Source: Crossiella sp. CA-258035
GTDB lineage: Bacteria > Actinomycetota > Actinomycetes > Mycobacteriales > Pseudonocardiaceae
DNA: 64,000 nucleotides
NCBI RefSeq assembly: GCF_030064675.1
Contig: NZ_CP116413.1
Location: 6,728,001-6,792,000, forward strand
Direction of reading: 5' to 3'
Shown here in pieces: positions 1-7,805 of this stretch (position 1 is its first letter; each line of letters opens with the position of its first letter). The position numbers and the translations under genes are program-made. The notes beneath the pieces were generated by a model, which worked only from the letters and a program-made list of their open reading frames with translations, made no database searches and was not told the DNA's origin.

Positions 1-341
1 GCGGCGAAGACGCCGTCCGCGTCGGCGACGTGGTCGGAGATCTTGGCCGAGGCCAGGATCAGCGACACCACCGCGGCCAGCCGGGCCCCGTCCCCGTTGG
101 CGATCTCCGCGCCACGCATGCCGCGCAGCGGGCACGGGCCGGCCTTGCGTCGGGCTCGGGCACCGTTCTGCTGGGCCTCCACCAGCGCGGAGATGACCAG
201 GCCGTCGTAGTTGGTCGCGGTGCGCGCGACCTGGCCGTGGTCGTCACGCAGGGCCAGGCACAGGCCGCACAGGTGCGCCCACCAGGCCGCGCGCAGCGAC
301 TCGTCCAACCGGTGCCGGCACGGCCGGATGATTCCGAACAT
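1..341 (-). CDS. DUF5685 family protein, 3' part cut by window edge
   Basis: The 113 visible residues open with MFGIIRPCRHRL and match the N-terminus of the next gene almost position for position (WWAHLCGLCLALRD, ATNYDGLVISALVEAQ, AGPCPLRGMRGAE). DUF5685 is a family of unknown function with conserved Cys/His residues near the N-terminus, and C8, H10, C25 and C28 are visible here. The ATG has a strong GAGGGGGA ribosome site and lies 15 nt after the stop of the upstream paralogue, so the two are probably co-transcribed tandem duplicates. The C-terminus is outside the window, so it is unknown whether this copy also ends in a cysteine-rich tail. Confidence 0.8.
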   Translation of the reverse strand, partial: MFGIIRPCRHRLDESLRAAWWAHLCGLCLALRDDHGQVARTATNYDGLVISALVEAQQNGARARRKAGPCPLRGMRGAEIANGDGARLAAVVSLILASAKISDHVADADGVFA

Positions 342-356
342 CGTCAGTCCCCCTCG

Positions 357-1547
357 TCAACACTGACACTGGCAACCGTCGGCGCAGTTGCCGCAGGCGC
401 CGCCACAGTTGCCGCAGTCACAGTTGCCGCAGTCACAGCTCGAGCAGCCGTCGCAGCAGCCGCCGCACTGGCCCTGGCACCACTGGTTGCACCCGGCCAC
501 GCACCGGTCCCAGCCCTCGGTGTTGCAGCGCAGCCCGTCCGTGCGGCAGGACCGCGCGCAGGCCGCGCAGCCCCCGCAGACGGCGAGCGCCAGCCCGGAG
601 CAACCGGCCACCCACGGCCACCGGGCGCGCTTGCCCCTCGGGACCTGCTCGGGTGGCGGTTCCAGCATCGGGAACGGCTCGGTGGGCGGGTCCTGCTGCT
701 GGGCGAAGACCCGGTCGACGGCGTGTTCCAGCTCGTGCGCGAGCAGGGCGTGCACCAGCCCCTGGTCGGCCAGCTCGGTCTCCTTGAGCGCGAGCCGGAC
801 GCCCCGCACCGCGTCCTCGCACAGCCGCCTGGCCTCGGCGAGGCCGGTGCCGGTGGCGGTCAGCGGGTTCCACGAGCCGATGGCCGCGTCGGCCGCGCGG
901 TCCTCGACCGCGTCGAGCAGGTGCACGATCCGCCCGAACTGGCGTCCGGCCTCACCGAGGGGCGCGGCGTTGTGCGGGCGACCGGCCAGCACCGCGGTGT
1001 GCGCGAACGCGGCACCGGTGGCGGTCTCGGTGGGTTCGGTGACGGTCAGCACCGAGCTGCCCGGACCGACCGCGGACTCCAGCCCGCTCTGGCGGTCGAT
1101 CGCGGCGAACACCAGCTCGCTGTCGAAGCCGACGATCCGCGACTCCGCGGTGCTCTGCCGGTGCCAGCGCGCGGCCAGCCTGCGCCCGGCGTGCGCGCCG
1201 GCGCGGGAGGCGAACGGGCCGTCCCGGTCGGTGACGTGGTCGGCGATCTTGGCCGAGGCCAGCAGCAGGGACACCGCGGCGGCCAGCCGGGCGCCCTCGC
1301 CCACCGCGACCTCCGCCCCGCGCATGCCGCGCAGCGGGCAGGGACCGGCGGCGCGACGGGCCTTGGTCCCGGTCCGCTGGGCTTCCACCAGCGCGGAGAT
1401 GACCAAGCCGTCGTAGTTGGTGGCCGCCCGCGCCAGGTGACCGTGTGCGTCCCGCAGGGCCAGGCACAGCCCGCACAGGTGCGCCCACCAGGCCGCGCGC
1501 AGCAGTTCCGGCAGCCGGTGCCGGCAAGGCCGAATGATCCCGAACAA
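357..1547 (-). CDS. DUF5685 family protein with cysteine-rich C-terminal tail
   Basis: This 396-residue protein starts LFGIIRPCRHRLPELLRAAWW. I chose the TTG at 1547 because it aligns exactly with the ATG of the paralogue downstream and is preceded by a G-rich ribosome site; a longer reading frame exists but lacks this alignment. The body is a mostly helical DUF5685 domain of unknown function. After a Pro-rich linker comes one short hydrophobic segment (WPWVAGCSGLALAVCGG). The last 70 or so residues contain more than 20 cysteines in CxC, CGNC and CDC patterns. Such a tail could bind metal or form disulfides. Function is unknown; the gene forms a tandem pair with the next one. Confidence 0.8.
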   Translation of the reverse strand: MFGIIRPCRHRLPELLRAAWWAHLCGLCLALRDAHGHLARAATNYDGLVISALVEAQRTGTKARRAAGPCPLRGMRGAEVAVGEGARLAAAVSLLLASAKIADHVTDRDGPFASRAGAHAGRRLAARWHRQSTAESRIVGFDSELVFAAIDRQSGLESAVGPGSSVLTVTEPTETATGAAFAHTAVLAGRPHNAAPLGEAGRQFGRIVHLLDAVEDRAADAAIGSWNPLTATGTGLAEARRLCEDAVRGVRLALKETELADQGLVHALLAHELEHAVDRVFAQQQDPPTEPFPMLEPPPEQVPRGKRARWPWVAGCSGLALAVCGGCAACARSCRTDGLRCNTEGWDRCVAGCNQWCQGQCGGCCDGCSSCDCGNCDCGNCGGACGNCADGCQCQC

Positions 1548-1697
1548 GCCCCTGCCCCCAGTACGAGGCCACCGGTCCCACACCGGTGGCTGGGCGGGAT
1601 CTTAGGTCGGCAGGACCAGCCAAGTTCACCGTTTCGTGTAACCGTTTTGGTTCCGTCAGCGGAATCATCCGCAACCTGGCCTGGGCAGGATGGCGGC

Positions 1698-2234
1698 ATG
1701 ATGAGCGCAGCCGCCGAGAGCCCGCACATCCATCCGCCGAAGGTGGAGCTGTTCGACCTCGCCGCGATGACCAACACCGACCCCAAGGGGTTCGTGCGGC
1801 GGGTCGAGGAGTACCGGGTCGAGCCGTTCGGTCTCTACCTCGCCCGCCCGGTGGTCGACCACCCGAAGATGACCTACCTGCAGAGCTGGTTGCTGCCGGA
1901 ACTCGGGCTGCGGGTGTCGAACTGGACGTTCCGGCCGGAGCGGGTGCGACGGCACTACCTCTACCTGGACATCGTCGACGTCGAGCGCGGCCCCGGCGTG
2001 TGGCGCAGCGTGGACCACTACCTGGACATCGTGGTCTACCCCGGCGAACGGCTGGAGGTGCTGGACACCGACGAACTACTGGCGGCGGTGAACGCGGGCC
2101 TGATAAACACTCCAACGGCCGAACGGGCATTGCAGACAGTGCATCATGCGGTGGAAGGCATCACCCGATATGATTACCTAACCGAGAAGTGGCTGGCGGC
2201 CGAAGGTATTTCCCTGACCTGGCGAACCGAATAG
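1698..2234 (+). CDS. DUF402 (FomD-like) protein, apparently intact active site
   Basis: The 178-residue product matches the DUF402 barrel family, some members of which are Mn-dependent nucleotide or phosphonate phosphohydrolases (FomD). The typical core is present: a YLYLDIVDVERG strand, a YLDIVVYPGE strand, then the LDTDELLAAVNAGLI helix, with the acidic residues kept. Two adjacent ATG codons (1698, 1701) can start the protein, and a longer in-frame extension upstream is antisense to the DUF5685 gene and improbable. A second, diverged copy follows 150 bp downstream. The substrate cannot be deduced. Confidence 0.8.
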   Translation: MMSAAAESPHIHPPKVELFDLAAMTNTDPKGFVRRVEEYRVEPFGLYLARPVVDHPKMTYLQSWLLPELGLRVSNWTFRPERVRRHYLYLDIVDVERGPGVWRSVDHYLDIVVYPGERLEVLDTDELLAAVNAGLINTPTAERALQTVHHAVEGITRYDYLTEKWLAAEGISLTWRTE

Positions 2235-2386
2235 CCCATTAGTCGCCGTGTGTCAGCGCGGTCAACCGCCGTTGGTCGCGTGTCGCCTCGCCCTACCCGA
2301 TCGATACCGATTCGCTTACCAGCCGTGATGTAACAAAACGACCCGGCTTGTCACGGCTCGCGCCCCTCCCACTACTGTCTGGGGTT

Positions 2387-2905
2387 GTGGGCGCGGTCAT
2401 CACTCCGCAGCTGGTCGACGTGGTCGACACGTTCACCGCGGTGCGCAGTTATTCGTCGGGAACAACCCGGGAACTCTCCGAGTGCCGGGTGGAACCGTGG
2501 GGTCTTCGTACGGAGTGCTGGACTCCGGAAGATCCATTCGCTGAGGCCGAGGTGACCTGGTTGCTGCCAGATCTCAGTCTCCGGCTGACTCATTATCGGC
2601 CGCGTTCCCGCCATGCGCGGACCGCGCCGAGTGTGCTGACCGCGGTGCGCGTGCAGCGGGACACCCGCGCATGGCGCACCACCGACCTCCTGCTCGGACT
2701 CGCCGTGCCCGGCGGCACCACCGCGCGCATCGTGCGCTCGGAGGAGTTCGCCGCCGCGGTCGCCGGTCAGGTGCTGCGCTCCGCGGACGCCGACCTGGCG
2801 CTGCGCGTGGTGCACCGCACCCTGGAGGAGATCAGCAGGCACCGGCACGATCTGGGCGCCTGGCTGACCTCCCGGGGCGTCTACGAGATCTGGCCGCCGC
2901 TGTAG
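2387..2905 (+). CDS. DUF402-like paralogue, acidic residues lost
   Basis: This 172-residue protein aligns end to end with the preceding DUF402 protein (CRVEPWGL against YRVEPFGL, TWLLPDLSLRL against SWLLPELGLRV, LALRVVHRTLEEI against RALQTVHHAVEGI). It lacks the acidic residues of the core: the LDIVD strand is replaced by LTAVR, and YLDIVV by LLGLAV. I infer that it no longer does metal-dependent hydrolysis and may be a regulatory or structural partner. The GTG at 2387 fits the alignment best; an in-frame TTG at 2348 would add 13 residues. It converges on coaE with a 1-bp gap. Confidence 0.7.
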   Translation: MGAVITPQLVDVVDTFTAVRSYSSGTTRELSECRVEPWGLRTECWTPEDPFAEAEVTWLLPDLSLRLTHYRPRSRHARTAPSVLTAVRVQRDTRAWRTTDLLLGLAVPGGTTARIVRSEEFAAAVAGQVLRSADADLALRVVHRTLEEISRHRHDLGAWLTSRGVYEIWPPL

Positions 2906-2906
2906 C

Positions 2907-4103
2907 TCAGACCGGCGACCAGCCGCTGTCCTCGGCCCAGAGGTTCGCCCGCTCGAACGCCTGGTCGAACCACGGCTCCTTGCTGAGCGCGTACTCCTTC
3001 GCTGTGGGCTCACCGGCGAGGCGTTCGGCCAGCTCCCGCTTCATCTGCTCGTAGGCGACCCGCTCGGCGGGCACGGCGCGCAGCCAGTCCCGGAACAGCA
3101 GGGCGAACCGCTGGTTCGGCATGCCCGCGACCCGGAGGTGCAGGTTGGCCGCGAGTCCGGGGTCGGATGAGGAGTGCAGGCGCTTCTGCCAGCGGGTCAC
3201 ATCCGGGTCGGTGGGCTTGGGGTTGTCCCGGTCGGCCCAGGGCACCGGCGCGAACCCGGCTTCGGTCAGCGGAACGGCCAGCTCGTCGGCGGTCTCGATG
3301 GCGGCGACGGTGAGCTGCAGGTCGATCACGTCCTTGGCGGCCAGGCCGGGCACCGAGGTCGACCCGATGTGGTCCACCCGCAGCGCCCGCTCCCCCGCGA
3401 CCGCGCGGATCCGGTTGATCAGGCGTTCGGCCCGCCGCGGCCAGTCGGGCTGGTAGTCCACGATGTGGGCGCTGCCGCGCTCGGCCCTGCGGTGCAGCCG
3501 GACGTTGGCCTCGAACGGGACCAGCCGGTCCGTCCACAGCGCGTCGATCACCGGCATGAGCAGGTCGGGCGAGCCGCTGTTGTCCAGCCACACGTCGGCC
3601 ACGGCCAGCCGCTGCTCGTCGGTGGCCTGGGCCGCGATCCGGGCCCGCGCGTCCTGCTCCGGCACGCCGCGGGAGGTGACCAGGCGGCGGACGCGCTCCT
3701 CGACCGGGGCGTGCACCACGATGGTCAGGTGGAAGCCGGGGGCCAGGCCGTTCTCCACCAGCAGCGGCACGTCGTAGACCACGATCGCGTCGGCGGGGGC
3801 GGCCTCGATCAGCTCGGCGGTGCGGGCGCCGACCCTGGGGTGCACGATGGCGTTGAGCCGCAGCCGGGCCGCCTCGTCCTGGAAGACGATCCCGCCCAGC
3901 GCGGCGCGGTCGAGCGACCCGTCCCCGGCCAGCACCCGGTCGCCGAACTCCGCGATGATCTCGGCCAGCCCGTCGGTGCCGGGCTCGACCACCTCGCGCG
4001 CGATCCGGTCGGCGTCGATGACCACCGCCCCGTGCTCGGCGAGCCGCCCGGCCACCGTCGACTTGCCAGCACCCATGCCACCCGTCAACCCAATGCGCAA
4101 CAC
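2907..4103 (-). CDS. coaE: Dephospho-CoA kinase fused to a GrpB domain
   Basis: Residues 1 to about 200 are dephospho-CoA kinase, the last step of coenzyme A synthesis (ATP-dependent 3'-phosphorylation of dephospho-CoA). The P-loop GLTGGMGAGKST, the DAD motif and the VVYDVPLLVE lid segment are visible. Residues from about 215 to 398 form a GrpB/UPF0157 nucleotidyltransferase-like domain (VDYQPDWPRRAERL, VDHIGSTSVPGLAAKDVIDLQL). The CoaE-GrpB fusion is a known actinobacterial arrangement, but the role of the second domain is not established. The gene follows the DUF3558 lipoprotein by 19 bp on the same strand and lies near rpsA, as in mycobacteria. Confidence 0.95.
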   Translation of the reverse strand: MLRIGLTGGMGAGKSTVAGRLAEHGAVVIDADRIAREVVEPGTDGLAEIIAEFGDRVLAGDGSLDRAALGGIVFQDEAARLRLNAIVHPRVGARTAELIEAAPADAIVVYDVPLLVENGLAPGFHLTIVVHAPVEERVRRLVTSRGVPEQDARARIAAQATDEQRLAVADVWLDNSGSPDLLMPVIDALWTDRLVPFEANVRLHRRAERGSAHIVDYQPDWPRRAERLINRIRAVAGERALRVDHIGSTSVPGLAAKDVIDLQLTVAAIETADELAVPLTEAGFAPVPWADRDNPKPTDPDVTRWQKRLHSSSDPGLAANLHLRVAGMPNQRFALLFRDWLRAVPAERVAYEQMKRELAERLAGEPTAKEYALSKEPWFDQAFERANLWAEDSGWSPV

Positions 4104-4122
4104 GGAAAGGCAGTCTGCCAGG

Positions 4123-4743
4123 TCAGCGCGGCGCGGCCGCCGCGACCTTGGCCGCGAGCCCGGCGAGCGCCGGACCGGCCCGGTCGTCGGGCACCACGCC
4201 GCTGGGCAAGGTCAACGCGATGGTGCTGCGCCCGACCGCGTAGACCAGCGTCCGCTGCTTCTCCGCCACCACCAGCACCGCCTTGTCCGACCCCACCTGC
4301 ACGTCGTTGACCGCAGCCCCCTTGCCCCGCTCGGTCTCCACGGTGGCCCGCACCCGCTTCAACGCCGCCGCCTCGTCGGCATAGGTCGCCAGCCCCAGCT
4401 CAACCAGCGCCGAACCCGCCTGCCCCGCCGGCGCATCCCTCGGCGGCACGTAGTAGCACCCGAGCCGCCCGGTCCGCCCGATCTTGGGCTCGGGCACACC
4501 GACCACGGACCGGACCCCGGTGCCGCCGTTGGTCTTGCCGAGGGCGGTCTCGACGTCGGCGGCGGTGAGCACGTCGGCGCAGTCCTTGGCCAGCGGCTTC
4601 GGTGGCGCGGCACTGCTGGGACTGGTGCTGGTGGCCGGCGCGGGCACGGGCGGGGCCGGGTTGTCCTTGGGCGTTTCGCCGCTGGAACAGGCGGTCAGCG
4701 CGGCGAACACAGCGGCGACAGCGAGGACGAGCACCCTGGTCAT
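4123..4743 (-). CDS. DUF3558-type secreted lipoprotein
   Basis: The 206-residue protein starts with a lipoprotein signal, MTRVLVLAVAAVFAALTACSSG, whose LTAC lipobox places the mature Cys at residue 19. A Pro/Ser/Thr-rich linker follows, then a DUF3558-like globular domain with DCADVLTAADVETALG near its start and an internal CYY motif. DUF3558 proteins are surface lipoproteins of actinomycetes with no established activity. It lies directly upstream of coaE and is probably co-transcribed with it. Confidence 0.75.
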   Translation of the reverse strand: MTRVLVLAVAAVFAALTACSSGETPKDNPAPPVPAPATSTSPSSAAPPKPLAKDCADVLTAADVETALGKTNGGTGVRSVVGVPEPKIGRTGRLGCYYVPPRDAPAGQAGSALVELGLATYADEAAALKRVRATVETERGKGAAVNDVQVGSDKAVLVVAEKQRTLVYAVGRSTIALTLPSGVVPDDRAGPALAGLAAKVAAAAPR

Positions 4744-4804
4744 GGGATCAACGTAGTGCCGGGGGCGGGTGTCGCGCGGCAGCGAATCGGGGGAATGGCG
4801 CGCC

Positions 4805-4863
4805 GGGGCCGGGGCCGGGGCCGGGGCCGGGGCCGGGGCCGGGGCCGGGGCCGGGGCCGGGGC
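4805..4863 (+). repeat. GGGGCC hexanucleotide tandem repeat
   Basis: Nearly ten perfect copies of GGGGCC run without interruption just upstream of the lipoprotein gene start (which is on the minus strand). Confidence 0.95.
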
Positions 4864-5079
4864 GAGGTTAGCGCTGGGGCGAGCTGGCGGGGCGGGCGAT
4901 GCCGCAGGTGGGGCGGGGAATTGCAGGGGCGGGGTGAGTCTGGCGGGGATGGAGTCGGCGGGGCTGAGGTCCCGCCGAGCTGGGGCGACACGGGCGGGGC
5001 TGAGCCGGGGCGAGGCAGGGGCAGGGGCCGAAGCGGGGCGGGGCGAGACGAAGCGAGACGGGGCGAAGCGAGGGGCGTG

Positions 5080-5107
5080 CTGGGGACTGGGGACTGGGGA
5101 CTGGGGA
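5080..5107 (+). repeat. CTGGGGA 7-bp tandem repeat, four copies
   Basis: Four perfect copies of CTGGGGA lie in the G-rich gap downstream of rpsA. Confidence 0.9.
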
Positions 5108-5181
5108 AGTGTGGTGGCGGGGGTTTGGGCGGGGTGGGGCGGCGGGGGTTTGGGTGGGGGGCGAGGGTGGGGTGGATATGG

Positions 5182-5216
5182 CTCGGCCCCGCACCCTGTG
5201 GGGGTGCGGGGCCGAG
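5182..5216 (-). terminator. rpsA terminator hairpin
   Basis: A perfect 15-bp stem (arms 5182-5196 and 5202-5216) encloses a 5-nt loop, 34 bp after the rpsA stop codon. It has no U-tract, as is common for actinobacterial terminators. Confidence 0.8.
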
Positions 5217-5250
5217 GGGTTAGCTTGCTAGCTCGCTAGCGGCCTGGGGA

Positions 5251-6738
5251 TCAGGCGCCGCCGGAGAGCTTTTCGCGGAGGGCGGCCAGCTGCTCGTCGC
5301 TGGCCAGGGTGCCGCTGCTGTCGCTGCCGGAGCTGTAGTTGCCGCCGCCGGTGCTGGCGGGGGCGCCGCCCTCGCCGGTGGTGCCAGCGGCCGCGGCCTC
5401 GGCGTCGGCCTCGGAGGCCTTGACAACCTGCTTGATGTGGGCGTCGTAGCGGGCACGCGCCTCGGCGTACTGCTTCTCCCACTCCTCGCGCTGCTTGTCG
5501 AAGCCCTCGAGCCAGTCCTGGGTCTCCGGGTCGAAGCCTTCGGGGTAGATGTAGTTGCCCTCGGCGTCGTACTCGGCGGCCATGCCGTACTGGGTCGGGT
5601 CGAACTCGGAGTCCGCGGTGAAGCCCTCGTTCGCCTGCTTCAGGGACAGCGAGATCCGGCGGCGGTCCAGGTCGATGTCGATGACCTTGACCATGACGTC
5701 GTCGCCGACCTGGACGACCTGCTCCGGGATCTCCACGTGGCGCTCGGCCAGCTCGGAGATGTGGACCAGGCCCTCGATGCCCTCGTCCACCCGGACGAAC
5801 GCGCCGAACGGAACCAGCTTGGTGACCTTGCCCGGCACGATCTGGCCGATCGCGTGGGTCCGGGCGAACTGGCGCCACGGGTCTTCCTGGGTGGCCTTCA
5901 GCGACAGGGAGACGCGCTCGCGCTCCATGTCGACGTCGAGCACCTCGACGGTGACCTCCTGGCCGACCTCAACCACCTCGGAGGGGTGGTCGATGTGCTT
6001 CCAGGACAGCTCGGAGACGTGCACGAGGCCGTCCACACCGCCAAGGTCGACGAAGGCGCCGAAGTTGACGATGGAGGACACGACGCCCTTGCGGACCTGG
6101 CCCTTCTGCAGCTGGTTGAGGAACTCGCTGCGGACCTCGGACTGGGTCTGCTCGAGCCACGCGCGGCGGGACAGGACCACGTTGTTGCGGTTCTTGTCCA
6201 GCTCGATGATCTTGGCTTCGAGCTCGCGGCCGACGTACGGCTGGAGGTCGCGCACGCGGCGCATCTCGACCAGGGAGGCGGGCAGGAAGCCGCGCAGCCC
6301 GATGTCGAGGATGAGCCCACCCTTGACCACCTCGATGACGGTGCCCTTGACCGGCTCGTCCTTCTCCTTGAGCGCCTCGATGGTGCCCCAGGCGCGCTCG
6401 TACTGAGCACGCTTCTTGGAGAGGATCAGACGGCCTTCCTTGTCCTCCTTCTGGAGAACGAGGGCCTCGACGTGATCACCGACAGTGACAACCTCGGCGG
6501 GGTCGACGTCGTGTTTGATCGACAACTCGCGCGAGGGGATGACGCCCTCGGTCTTGTAGCCGATATCGAGAAGCACCTCGTCACGGTCGACCTTGACGAT
6601 GGTGCCTTCGACGATGTCGCCATCGTTGAAGTACTTGATGGTCAAATCGATGGCGGCGAGGAAGTCCTCCGCCGTCCCGATGTCGTTGATGGCGACCTGC
6701 GCGGCCGCGGCGGGAACGGTGGTGGTGTCGGTGGACAT
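5251..6738 (-). CDS. rpsA: 30S ribosomal protein S1
   Basis: This 495-residue protein carries four successive S1 RNA-binding domains (about residues 35-105, 120-190, 205-275 and 290-360), each with the typical G-FV or G-FLP-S strand motifs (NFGAFVDLGGVDGLVHVSELSW, PFGAFVRVDEGIEGLVHISE in part). The C-terminal 130 residues are an acidic, low-complexity tail rich in Gly, Ser and Ala, as in other actinobacteria. S1 binds mRNA on the small ribosomal subunit. I chose the ATG at 6738 (MSTDTTTVPAAAAQ), since the longer frame reads through the promoter region. It ends in a strong hairpin. Confidence 0.97.
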   Translation of the reverse strand: MSTDTTTVPAAAAQVAINDIGTAEDFLAAIDLTIKYFNDGDIVEGTIVKVDRDEVLLDIGYKTEGVIPSRELSIKHDVDPAEVVTVGDHVEALVLQKEDKEGRLILSKKRAQYERAWGTIEALKEKDEPVKGTVIEVVKGGLILDIGLRGFLPASLVEMRRVRDLQPYVGRELEAKIIELDKNRNNVVLSRRAWLEQTQSEVRSEFLNQLQKGQVRKGVVSSIVNFGAFVDLGGVDGLVHVSELSWKHIDHPSEVVEVGQEVTVEVLDVDMERERVSLSLKATQEDPWRQFARTHAIGQIVPGKVTKLVPFGAFVRVDEGIEGLVHISELAERHVEIPEQVVQVGDDVMVKVIDIDLDRRRISLSLKQANEGFTADSEFDPTQYGMAAEYDAEGNYIYPEGFDPETQDWLEGFDKQREEWEKQYAEARARYDAHIKQVVKASEADAEAAAAGTTGEGGAPASTGGGNYSSGSDSSGTLASDEQLAALREKLSGGA

Positions 6739-6956
6739 TAGGTGGGTTGCTCCGGTACGGATTGGGTGTCGATACGGACTGAAGTTGTGGGTGAAGCTCG
6801 CGCCCGGCGGCGCGGCTCCAGCCAACGCAGCCGACGGGGAGATCCACAACAGTGCCGGTTCCGGGCAGAGCGCACCTATAGCGCGTTCAGTATCGTACGC
6901 ACCCTCTCGATCGCCGGGCAAACCCGGTGGGGTGTCTTTAGCCAGAAGGAGCAGCC

Positions 6957-7805
6957 GTGGCCGCGCCAGCGGAGGACCGCCACGCCACCGCCGAGCGGGT
7001 TCTCGGCACATCGAAGGTGGTCAAACGCCGGGTGGACGCCGAGGAGTCGCGGCTGGCCAGCCGGGTCTGGTGGGACGCCGACGCCGACGACTACCAGGCA
7101 GAACACGCGGAGTTCCTGGGCGAGGCGGAGTTCGTCTGGTGCCCGGAGGGGCTGCTGGAGCGCGACCTCGGCCTGCTGGGCGAGCTGGCCGGGCGGCGAA
7201 TCCTGGAGATGGGCTGCGGGATGGCGGCCTGCGCGCGCTGGCTGGCCACCCAGGGCGCGCACGCGGTCGGCCTGGACGTCTCGGCCGGGATGCTGCGGCA
7301 CGCCCGGCAGGCCGGCCTGGACGTCGGGGTGCGGGTGCCGCTGGTGCAGGCCAGCGGGGACCAGCTGCCCTTCGCCGACGGGGCCTTCGACACCGTGTGC
7401 AGCGCGTTCGGCGCGGTCCCGTTCGTGGCCGATCTCGGCTTGCTGCTCTCCGAGGTCCATCGCGTGCTCAAGCCGGGCGGGCGGTGGGTCTTCGCCGTGA
7501 CTCACCCGATGCGGTGGATTTTCCCGGACGATCCGGGCGAGGCCGGGCTGGTCGCCATGCAGTCCTACTTCGACCGCACCCCGTACCTGGAGGTCGACGA
7601 GGACGGCACGCCGACCTACGTCGAGCACCACCGGACCATGGGCGACTACCTGCGCGAGCTGAACCGGGCCGGGCTGCTGCTGGACGAACTGCTGGAACCG
7701 GAGTGGCCGGAGGGTCACACCCGCGAGTGGGGCCAGTGGAGCCCGCTGCGCGGTGAGCTCTTCCCCGGCACCGCGATCTTCCGCTGCCACAAGGCCGGTC
7801 CATGA
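6957..7805 (+). CDS. Class I SAM-dependent methyltransferase
   Basis: The 282-residue protein has a Rossmann methyltransferase core: motif I is ILEMGCGMAACARWL, an acidic VGLDVSAGM strand follows, and LPFADGAFDTVCSAFGAVPF with the HRVLKPGGRWVFAVTHP post-motif completes it. The GTG start has an AGAAGGAG ribosome site. It overlaps the following acetyltransferase by 4 nt (ATGA), so the two are translationally coupled. A similar methyltransferase sits next to rpsA or polA in many actinomycetes. The substrate is unknown. Confidence 0.9.
   Translation: MAAPAEDRHATAERVLGTSKVVKRRVDAEESRLASRVWWDADADDYQAEHAEFLGEAEFVWCPEGLLERDLGLLGELAGRRILEMGCGMAACARWLATQGAHAVGLDVSAGMLRHARQAGLDVGVRVPLVQASGDQLPFADGAFDTVCSAFGAVPFVADLGLLLSEVHRVLKPGGRWVFAVTHPMRWIFPDDPGEAGLVAMQSYFDRTPYLEVDEDGTPTYVEHHRTMGDYLRELNRAGLLLDELLEPEWPEGHTREWGQWSPLRGELFPGTAIFRCHKAGP

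Larger units (their letters stand above)
4744..5250. other. Non-coding G-rich intergenic region
   Basis: This gap of about 500 bp between the lipoprotein gene and rpsA is strongly G-biased on the plus strand, with dozens of GGGG runs and few C runs. It contains two microsatellites and ends at the rpsA terminator. Open frames here translate to simple Gly/Ala/Arg or Pro/Arg strings and lack the codon pattern of neighbouring genes, so I call it non-coding. The closely spaced G-runs could form G-quadruplexes on the plus strand. Confidence 0.7.

Noticed and set aside
30-1697. Open frame that would extend the DUF402 gene upstream by more than 500 residues
   Set aside because: It is antisense to two convincing DUF5685 genes; the protein homology begins at the ATG of 1698.
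4769-5239. Open frames in the G-rich gap
   Set aside because: They translate to simple Gly/Ala/Arg repeats with no start signal.
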